From Actinomycetota bacterium (GTDB lineage Bacteria > Actinomycetota > Acidimicrobiia > Acidimicrobiales > Ilumatobacteraceae), in assembly GCA_963169665.1 (NCBI GenBank), contig CAUJET010000110.1:1-40253 (forward strand): 40,253 nt of DNA, read 5' to 3'. The notes beneath the pieces were generated by a model, which searched no databases, was not told the origin of the DNA, and saw nothing but the letters and a program-made list of their open reading frames with translations. This document shows positions 34,973-40,253 of the stretch, one piece after another; the stretch's first letter is position 1; each line of letters starts with the position of its first letter. A program made the position numbers and the translations under genes.

Positions 34973-35809
34973 CTACTTCAGGAACTTGCTCGTGGTGTTG
35001 TCGGCGAGCACCTTGCCGCCGGTCTGGCAGGTGGGGCAGTAGGCCACCGTGTACCCGCTGTAGCTGACCGAGCGGATCGTGTCCCCGCACACCGGGCATG
35101 CCTCGCCGGCACGGCCGTGCACCGCGCCCGGGCGATCGGCCGACGAGCTCATGTCGGTGCGGGTGCGCTCGTAGGCCAGCCCGTCGGCGACGCACGCGTG
35201 GATCGCCTCGCGCACGGCGTGGGCGCCCTCGGCACCGAGCTTGCCGGTCATCGCGAACGGCGACAGCTTCGCTCGGTGACAGACCTCGTTGGCGAGCATG
35301 CGCCCGAGCCCCGCGATCGTGTGCTGGTCGCGCAGGAAGCCGTGGAGGCGCATGTTGTGCTCGGCGAACCGGGCCGCGAGCTGTTCGTCGCTCAGCTCGA
35401 GCGCATCGGGACCGAGGCGGTGCATCGGTGGCCCGTCGAGTGCGTCGGCGGCGACGCACCACACCCCGGCTCGGCGCTCCTTGCCCGCCTCGGTGAGCAG
35501 CAGCGCCGGCGTGTCGGTGAACAAGAACCGCGCCTGGCCGTTGCGCGGCTTCAGCGCGAGCTTGTCGTCGACGAGCAATCGGCCGCCCTGCATCAGGTGC
35601 ACGACGAACACCACCGGCTCGAACCGCAACAGCAGGTACTTGCCGCGACGGCCGACCTCGAGCAGCGGGAGACCGTACGCCTCGTCGGGCCGCGGCACAG
35701 CGGTCTTCAGTGCGGTGAAGTTGAACGGGACGAACTTCTCGAGGACGTGGCCGCGGAACTGCTCGGTGAGTCGCTCGGCGTGGGCCTGCACCTCGGGCAA
35801 CTCGGGCAT
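34973..35809 (-). CDS. Fpg/Nei-family DNA glycosylase
   Basis: A 278-residue base-excision repair glycosylase/AP lyase. It begins MPELPEV with catalytic Pro2 and Glu3, has Lys57 (RRGKYLLL), the helix-two-turn-helix GLGRMLANEV, and a C-terminal zinc finger with Cys238, Cys241, Cys258 and Cys261. At the place of the zinc-finger Arg (R259 in E. coli Fpg) it has Tyr253, as in an actinobacterial Nei-like subgroup I recall. Specificity for oxidised purines or pyrimidines is therefore uncertain. Confidence 0.88.
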   Translation of the reverse strand: MPELPEVQAHAERLTEQFRGHVLEKFVPFNFTALKTAVPRPDEAYGLPLLEVGRRGKYLLLRFEPVVFVVHLMQGGRLLVDDKLALKPRNGQARFLFTDTPALLLTEAGKERRAGVWCVAADALDGPPMHRLGPDALELSDEQLAARFAEHNMRLHGFLRDQHTIAGLGRMLANEVCHRAKLSPFAMTGKLGAEGAHAVREAIHACVADGLAYERTRTDMSSSADRPGAVHGRAGEACPVCGDTIRSVSYSGYTVAYCPTCQTGGKVLADNTTSKFLK

Positions 35810-35849
35810 CGCGGCTCCTCCTGGTCCTGGCTCGTCCTGGTCGCAGTCG

Positions 35850-36242
35850 CTAGCGGTACTCGGTGCGCTGCCGGACGGTGGCGAACACGGCGTCGAGTGC
35901 CTTGAACACCGGCTGTGACGCCATCAGCTTCTGCTGGTCGCCGGTGAGCAGGATGCGGCCGCCGATGAAGGCGTCCTGCGCGTTGAGCTCGCCGGTGGCG
36001 ACTGCCACAGCGGTCTCCCACGTCTGCTCCATCCGCACGTGCTCGGGGAAGGCGGCGCCGGCACCGAAGCTGGCCGTGCCACCGCCCACCTGCAGGTGGT
36101 ACACCACGTCGCCCTCGGGACCCTCGGTGACCGCCTGGGTCACCCCGATCTCGTGATCGTGCGCGAGGGCGGCGAGCTCGGCGCTCGCGGCCACCTCGGC
36201 GGTGAGTGCGTCGATCCATTCCAGACTGAGGTAGCGAACCAT
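35850..36242 (-). CDS. SCP2 sterol-binding-domain protein
   Basis: A 130-residue protein of the sterol carrier protein 2 fold. VVYHLQVGGGTASF, EQTWETAVAVATGELNAQDAFIGGRI and LTGDQQKLMASQPVF are typical of the SCP2 domain, a hydrophobic tunnel that binds lipids or acyl-CoA. It is divergent from the swivel-domain operon with only 21 bp between start codons. Confidence 0.85.
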   Translation of the reverse strand: MVRYLSLEWIDALTAEVAASAELAALAHDHEIGVTQAVTEGPEGDVVYHLQVGGGTASFGAGAAFPEHVRMEQTWETAVAVATGELNAQDAFIGGRILLTGDQQKLMASQPVFKALDAVFATVRQRTEYR

Positions 36243-36249
36243 CGGGGCC

Positions 36250-36256
36250 TAGTCTG
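36250..36256. promoter_or_regulatory. overlapping divergent -10 elements
   Basis: On the plus strand TAGTCT (36250-36255) ends 8 nt before the GTG at 36264. On the minus strand the same bases read CAGACT (36256-36251), ending 8 nt before the SCP2 gene's ATG. The two genes may thus share one -10 core and compete for polymerase. Confidence 0.5.
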
Positions 36257-36263
36257 CCCGATC

Positions 36264-36620
36264 GTGACGCAGTTCTCGCGGGTGATCGGTTCCGGTACCA
36301 AGGTGTTCGACGCCGGCCCGGTGCACGGCAGGTTCCGGGCGATCGAGACGCCCGACGACGTGCTCGACCTGATGGACCACGGCGCCGAGGGCGTGATCGC
36401 CCTCGTCCGCGACGCAGGCGCCACGTTCCTCGCCCCGATCTACCACGAGCTCGCCGGGGTGATCTGCACGAGCGGTACACCGCGCAGCCACATCGGGATC
36501 GTGAGCCGTGAGTTCCAGGTGCCCTGCGTGATGGCGGCGACGTTCGTCGACGGCGAACCCGCCCGCGACACCGAGGTCGAGCTCGACTGCAGCGGTGCCG
36601 AGGGGGTCGTCCGTGGCTGA
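36264..36620 (+). CDS. stand-alone PEP-utilising-enzyme mobile (phosphohistidine swivelling) domain
   Basis: A 118-residue protein equal to one swivelling domain as found in PEP synthase and pyruvate phosphate dikinase. GVICTSGTPRSHIGIVSREF carries the phospho-accepting His76 in the S-H-x-x-I-x-R-E context. Such a domain shuttles phosphate between an ATP-grasp and a substrate-binding partner, neither of which is recognisable nearby. It overlaps the next gene by 8 nt, suggesting a functional link with that unknown protein. Confidence 0.82.
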   Translation: MTQFSRVIGSGTKVFDAGPVHGRFRAIETPDDVLDLMDHGAEGVIALVRDAGATFLAPIYHELAGVICTSGTPRSHIGIVSREFQVPCVMAATFVDGEPARDTEVELDCSGAEGVVRG

Positions 36621-37788
36621 CCGCGACAGCAGCCGGTATCACGCGCTCCGTCGCGAGTACGTCGACGAGTACCTCGGGTATCACAGCACGATCTCCCGGC
36701 AGCTCACGGCCGAGCGCACCTCGCTCGAGAGCCAGCTGATCCCGGTGAGCGCCTACATCGTCACGTCGTGCATCGAGGCGCTGCTCCGGTATCCGGAGAT
36801 GATGAAGCGCATCGAGGAGGCCATGCCGCCCGAGGAGATCGGTCGCCGCGCCCGTCGCCCCGGGTGTCGCGTGAACACGGTGCACCTGTGGAGCATCGCC
36901 AACCTCCCACTCGTCGGACGCAAGGTGCTCGCACTGGTCGACCCCGAACGCGCCCACGACGTGAGCGAACTCGCCACGATCGCGTCGTTCTGGGAGCGGA
37001 CGGCGCTCGCCTTCCGCGGCGACGACGGCACGCGGCAGGCGTGGGACACCGGCACGGTCACGCCCTACGCCGGTGCCGTGCTCGACGGACTGCTCGACGC
37101 CGTCACACCCGTCGACGACGACGTCCGCCGACGGATCAAGACCTGGAACGCCACGCTCGTGAGCTACCTGTTCCTGCTCTACTTCGACACGCGTGTCGGC
37201 ACGGGCGACACCGGCCCGTACCTGCTGCCCGACGGTCGCGTGGCGCTGGTGCGCGACTACTACCAACTCGGGCACAGCGACTTCCCGTGGAGCGATGTCG
37301 CAGCCGGCGTGCCGTACGGGTCGCTCACCGCGGTGTTCGTGCTCGACGGGGTGACGATCGATCGCATCACCGACTTCGGCACCAGCAACACCACACCCGA
37401 GGACTACCTCGACCACATGGTGGGCTTCGCGCTGTACACGACCGACGGGATCGACGCGAGCGCCGGCGATCCGGGAGCGGTCGGAGGGCTCCGTGCGGTC
37501 GACCTCGACGCGATGGACGCGATGGTGCCCGCCGTCCGCGCCGCACAGTCGCAGCACTACCGGGCGATCGCACGCATGACCCGCGACGAGAAGATCCGCT
37601 GCGGCGCCTATGTGTACTTCTCGTTCCTGCGTCCGTTCGCGCTCGAGGCGGGCGTCGCCGACGAGCTCGACTGGACGGTGCCGCGCGACATCCCGCCGGC
37701 GCTGTACGAGATGGTCGCGGCGATGGAGGGTGACAACGCCGCCAACGCCGACGAGGGCCCGTACTACGACCCGTTGCCGCCCGCGTGA
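36613..37788 (+). CDS. unknown 391-residue protein in swivel-domain operon
   Basis: I do not recognise this protein. It is soluble, without signal peptide or membrane segment. The first 200 residues look helical, with an NTVHLWSIANLPLVGRKVLA stretch; a central part with GPYLLPDGRVALVRDYYQLGH and SDFPWSDV is richer in strands; the C-terminus ends in an acidic tail (EGPYYDPLPPA). The GTG at 36613 lies inside the end of the preceding gene; a GTG at 36595 is an alternative start. Overlap with the swivel-domain gene suggests it may be the partner or substrate-binding component, but no ATP-grasp or PEP-binding motif is visible. Confidence 0.75.
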   Translation: MADRDSSRYHALRREYVDEYLGYHSTISRQLTAERTSLESQLIPVSAYIVTSCIEALLRYPEMMKRIEEAMPPEEIGRRARRPGCRVNTVHLWSIANLPLVGRKVLALVDPERAHDVSELATIASFWERTALAFRGDDGTRQAWDTGTVTPYAGAVLDGLLDAVTPVDDDVRRRIKTWNATLVSYLFLLYFDTRVGTGDTGPYLLPDGRVALVRDYYQLGHSDFPWSDVAAGVPYGSLTAVFVLDGVTIDRITDFGTSNTTPEDYLDHMVGFALYTTDGIDASAGDPGAVGGLRAVDLDAMDAMVPAVRAAQSQHYRAIARMTRDEKIRCGAYVYFSFLRPFALEAGVADELDWTVPRDIPPALYEMVAAMEGDNAANADEGPYYDPLPPA

Positions 37789-37795
37789 CGGTGCC

Positions 37796-38473
37796 GTGAG
37801 CGAGCTCGCGCCGATCGGGTGGGCGCCGTCCGACGAGCGTCGCCACGACGACGCGCCCGTCGAGGCCTGGTGGTGGTGGGGGTCGAGCACCGATCGCGAG
37901 ACCGGCTCGCTCGTCGGTGTGTACGTCGGGATCGAGCTGCGCGGCCGCCGCTTCGACTACTGGGCCGGGCTGGTCCGCGAGGGTGAGCCCTACCTCTACG
38001 TCGAGGAACTCGACGGCACCGGCCTGCGTGGCGGGTTGGAGATCAAGCCACCGGAGATGTGGGCCGGCCACGAGTGCGACCTGCCGTTCCGGCAGTGGAG
38101 CCTCGGTAACGAGGCGCACGGCGTGCTGCTCGACGACCCCACCGAGGCGTGGGGGAGGGCGTACGGCACACCGGTGCCTGTCACGTTCGACGTGGAGTGG
38201 TACGCGACCGGCGACCCGCAGCCGGTCGATGGCGGCTATCGCCAGGACGGCGAGGTCGACGTGCAGGTGGAGCTGACCGAGGGGATCCTGTCGTTCTCCG
38301 GGCCGGGGGAACGGGTGCACGTGTGGGGCGCGCCGTACCTGCCAACATCGTTCGCGATGCCCAACGACACACGCGGCGTGCGCGCGCCATACCGCCGTTC
38401 CGACGGTCTCCACGTCGATCAGGTCCTCGCCACGTCGCCCAGCCGTGGCAGTCGCTGGTGGGTGAGTCGATGA
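37796..38473 (+). CDS. lipocalin/CrtC-like beta-rich protein
   Basis: A 225-residue protein with many aromatic residues. VEAWWWWGSSTDRETGS, LRGRRFDYWAGL, YVEELDGTGLRGGLEI and the alternating strands after VTFDVEWYAT recall the two-barrel lipocalin-like fold of CrtC, tocopherol cyclase-like and DUF7064-type proteins, though this is a weak match. No signal peptide. It follows the unknown 391-aa gene after 7 nt and overlaps DUF3097 by ATGA. Confidence 0.65.
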   Translation: MSELAPIGWAPSDERRHDDAPVEAWWWWGSSTDRETGSLVGVYVGIELRGRRFDYWAGLVREGEPYLYVEELDGTGLRGGLEIKPPEMWAGHECDLPFRQWSLGNEAHGVLLDDPTEAWGRAYGTPVPVTFDVEWYATGDPQPVDGGYRQDGEVDVQVELTEGILSFSGPGERVHVWGAPYLPTSFAMPNDTRGVRAPYRRSDGLHVDQVLATSPSRGSRWWVSR

Positions 38474-39291
38474 CGCGCGACATCCTCCAGGAGTTCGCCG
38501 ACGCGAAGACGAAGCCGAAGTACCGCGAGGTCCCCGTCCGCACCGGGATGGTGGTCGAAGACCGCGCCACCGGCTTCTGCGGCGACGTCGTGAAGATCAC
38601 CGTCGAGGCCGTCACCCTGCGCGACCGCCAGGGCGTGCATCGCCACTTCCGCTACAAGGAGGGCGGTTTCCGCATCGACGGCAAGCCGATCACGCTCATC
38701 CGCCCGGCCACCAACGCCGCGGCCACGGCGGCCGTCACCCGCGTCACCGCCAGCGGTTCGATCGCGTCGGCGAAGCCGGTCCCTGCACGGGTCGCCCGCG
38801 CCAGCCGGATCTGGGTGGAGGGCAAACACGACGCCGAACTGCTCGAACACGTGTGGGGCGACGACCTGCGCGAGCTCGGCATCGTCGTCGAGCCGATGCA
38901 CGGCATCGACCACATCCTCGACGCGGTCGCCGAGTTCGGCCCGTCGCCGGAGCGCAAGCTCGGCGTGCTGGTCGACCACCTCGTCGACGGGTCGAAGGAG
39001 CACCGGTTGGCGACGCAGGTGATGCGCAGCTCGCGCCACGTGCTCGTGACGGGCCACCCGTTCGTCGACGTGTGGGAGGGCGTGCGCCCCAAGCTCGTCG
39101 GCATCGAGGCGTGGCCCCGAGTGCCGCGCGACCGTCCGTGGAAGGAAGGCATCTGCGCGGCGCTCGGGGCCGACCCGGTCAACTTCTGGCCGCGCCTGCG
39201 GAATCGGGTTCGTTCGTTCGCGGACCTGCGTCCGGAGCTCGTGGGGGCGGTGGAGCAGCTGATCGATTTCGTCGCACCCGGCGACGAGTGA
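38470..39291 (+). CDS. DUF3097 family protein
   Basis: A 273-residue actinobacterial protein. A small N-terminal barrel (PVRTGMVVEDRATGFCGDVV, HRHFRYKEGGFRIDG) and an Ala/Thr linker lead to the family signature RIWVEGKHDAELLEHVWGDD, then VVEPMHGIDHI and LGVLVDHLVDGSKEHR. The EGKHDAEL and LVDHL motifs resemble a TOPRIM fold, so a nucleic-acid role is possible; function is unknown. Its start overlaps the preceding stop. The last 113 bp overlap the convergent DUF4349 gene. Confidence 0.85.
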   Translation: MTRDILQEFADAKTKPKYREVPVRTGMVVEDRATGFCGDVVKITVEAVTLRDRQGVHRHFRYKEGGFRIDGKPITLIRPATNAAATAAVTRVTASGSIASAKPVPARVARASRIWVEGKHDAELLEHVWGDDLRELGIVVEPMHGIDHILDAVAEFGPSPERKLGVLVDHLVDGSKEHRLATQVMRSSRHVLVTGHPFVDVWEGVRPKLVGIEAWPRVPRDRPWKEGICAALGADPVNFWPRLRNRVRSFADLRPELVGAVEQLIDFVAPGDE

Positions 39292-40249
39292 CCGATCGGC
39301 CGATCAGCAACGCCACCAGTCCGAGGGCGATGAACGGGCCGGTGTAGCCGAGGAAGATCAGCACCGCGGTCCCGGCGATCACGAACGCCCGACCGCCCGT
39401 GGCGAACGCGTCGCCGACGCCCTCCTCGGTCTGGATGTCGAGGTCGATCGTCGGCACGACCGTGGTCGGAACCGTCTCGACGGGCGCCGCCGTCAGGCGC
39501 ACCGTGAGCGTCGACAGCGCGGTGCTGTTGCGCAGGTTGCGCTGCTGGGCGAGCAGCTGCTCGAGCACGAGCTGGCGTGCGGTGAGCTCCCCCTCGAGCA
39601 TCACCACCTCACCGAGGTCCTTCGCCTCGACGAGCATCGCCTGCACGCGGTCGACGCTCTGCTGCTGGTTGATGATCCGCGTCTCCACGTCGGTCACGGT
39701 GTCGGTGACGTCGTCGGTGTTCTGGAACCGGCCCCGCAGGATGCCGAGCGCGGTCATGTCGGTGATCGCGGCCTCCAACTCGGCGGGCGGCAGCTTGACG
39801 ACGACCTCCCCCGTCGCCGTCTCCGGATCGCCCAACTCGACGTCGGAGCCGTACACCTGACCGCCGTGGTCGCCGGCGATGTCGACCACGAGCGGCAGGG
39901 CGGCCGACACGTCGGGCACCTCCACCGCGATCGTGACCTCGATCTGCAGCAGACGGGTCGGTGCCGGCGCCGGGCCGACCGTCGAGCCGCCGAAGCCGCC
40001 ACCGGAACCGGACGAGTCGGCCGCCGGGGCGTCGGTCGCGGCCGGCGCTTCGGTCGCCTCGGGCGCCGCTTCTGAAACGCCTGGAGAAGCCGACGGTGCG
40101 ATCGCCGGGGCACCCTCCCCGGAGTCCCCTGCGTCGGCCACCTGCCCGGCGGGTTGGTCGAAGGTGGGCTCCATGCTGGTCGACTCCTCGTCGGATCCGC
40201 CGCACGCGGCGAGACCCAACGACAGGACCCCCAACATGGCACCCACCAC
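39179..40249 (-). CDS. DUF4349 lipoprotein, 5' end cut by the window
   Basis: At least 356 residues. A lipobox (SLGLAAC) near the N-terminus, a Pro/Ala/Glu/Ser linker, the DUF4349 body with RLLQIEVTIAVEVPDV and a coiled-coil stretch (QQQSVDRVQAMLVEAK to AQQRNLR), one membrane helix near the C-terminus (about 285-315) and a basic, Pro-rich tail. The open frame continues past the window edge and the basic start of the signal peptide is missing, so the true start lies outside. The tail overlaps the DUF3097 gene. Confidence 0.82.
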   Translation of the reverse strand: MVGAMLGVLSLGLAACGGSDEESTSMEPTFDQPAGQVADAGDSGEGAPAIAPSASPGVSEAAPEATEAPAATDAPAADSSGSGGGFGGSTVGPAPAPTRLLQIEVTIAVEVPDVSAALPLVVDIAGDHGGQVYGSDVELGDPETATGEVVVKLPPAELEAAITDMTALGILRGRFQNTDDVTDTVTDVETRIINQQQSVDRVQAMLVEAKDLGEVVMLEGELTARQLVLEQLLAQQRNLRNSTALSTLTVRLTAAPVETVPTTVVPTIDLDIQTEEGVGDAFATGGRAFVIAGTAVLIFLGYTGPFIALGLVALLIGRSVTRRRVRRNRSAAPPPPRAPDAGPRTNEPDSAGAARS

Positions 40250-40253
40250 GGGT

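Overview
The window is about 40 kb of very GC-rich, densely coded chromosome from an actinobacterium. Several families point there: F420/PPOX-type oxidoreductase, Rv2466c-type DsbA-fold protein, SCO6745 family, DUF3097, DUF4349, and a MocR regulator with a GC-rich operator. Codon use and gene content would suit the class Acidimicrobiia (Ilumatobacter-like), but that placement is inference. I see no rRNA, tRNA, CRISPR array, IS element or phage gene, and no stretch over 300 bases without a gene. This is ordinary core chromosome with scattered accessory genes.

Layout. 0.1-1.7 kb: a baeRF3-type release-factor-like gene coupled to a PGPGW membrane protein. 1.9-4.1 kb: a SCO6745-family gene divergent from an SDR/PPOX pair. 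4.1-8.0 kb: an unknown membrane-anchored protein, an orphan DNA methyltransferase with an extra C-terminal domain, and a DUF4389 membrane protein. 8.1-12.4 kb: thioesterase, Rieske oxygenase and YaaA-like protein, divergent from a 3Fe-4S ferredoxin and cytochrome P450. 12.4-17.1 kb: a CLC-type antiporter and PcrA/UvrD helicase interrupted by a 353-residue intein. 17.2-19.5 kb: flavodoxin, a lipoprotein serpin and a small membrane protein. 19.6-25.5 kb: central metabolism (stand-alone B12-binding mutase subunit, sucC, sucD, purH, metF). 25.6-30.1 kb: MocR regulator divergent from an Rv2466c-like gene, metallo-beta-lactamase-fold hydrolase, aldehyde dehydrogenase. 30.2-34.8 kb: acyltransferase-3/SGNH protein, mdh, HutD-like protein, purine nucleoside phosphorylase. 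35.0-40.2 kb: Fpg/Nei glycosylase, SCP2 protein, a four-gene operon of poorly known proteins (swivelling phosphohistidine domain, unknown 391 aa, lipocalin/CrtC-like, DUF3097), and a DUF4349 lipoprotein cut by the window edge.

Themes. (1) Most first genes of transcription units have a TANNNT -10 hexamer 6-10 nt before the start codon and no Shine-Dalgarno, so transcripts should be leaderless; genes with a measurable 5' leader or downstream in operons have AGGAGG-like sites or 4-nt ATGA/GTGA overlaps. (2) Three intergenic spacers hold long imperfect palindromes, two of them built of four copies of a short word. (3) The most distinctive coding features are the PcrA intein with a GIY-YIG-like nuclease insert, the Tat-lipoprotein serpin with an intact inhibitory hinge, the methyltransferase with a degenerate nuclease-like C-terminus, and the swivel-domain operon near the right end. 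I found no complete novel defence or mobile system; the swivel-domain operon is the best candidate for undescribed biology.
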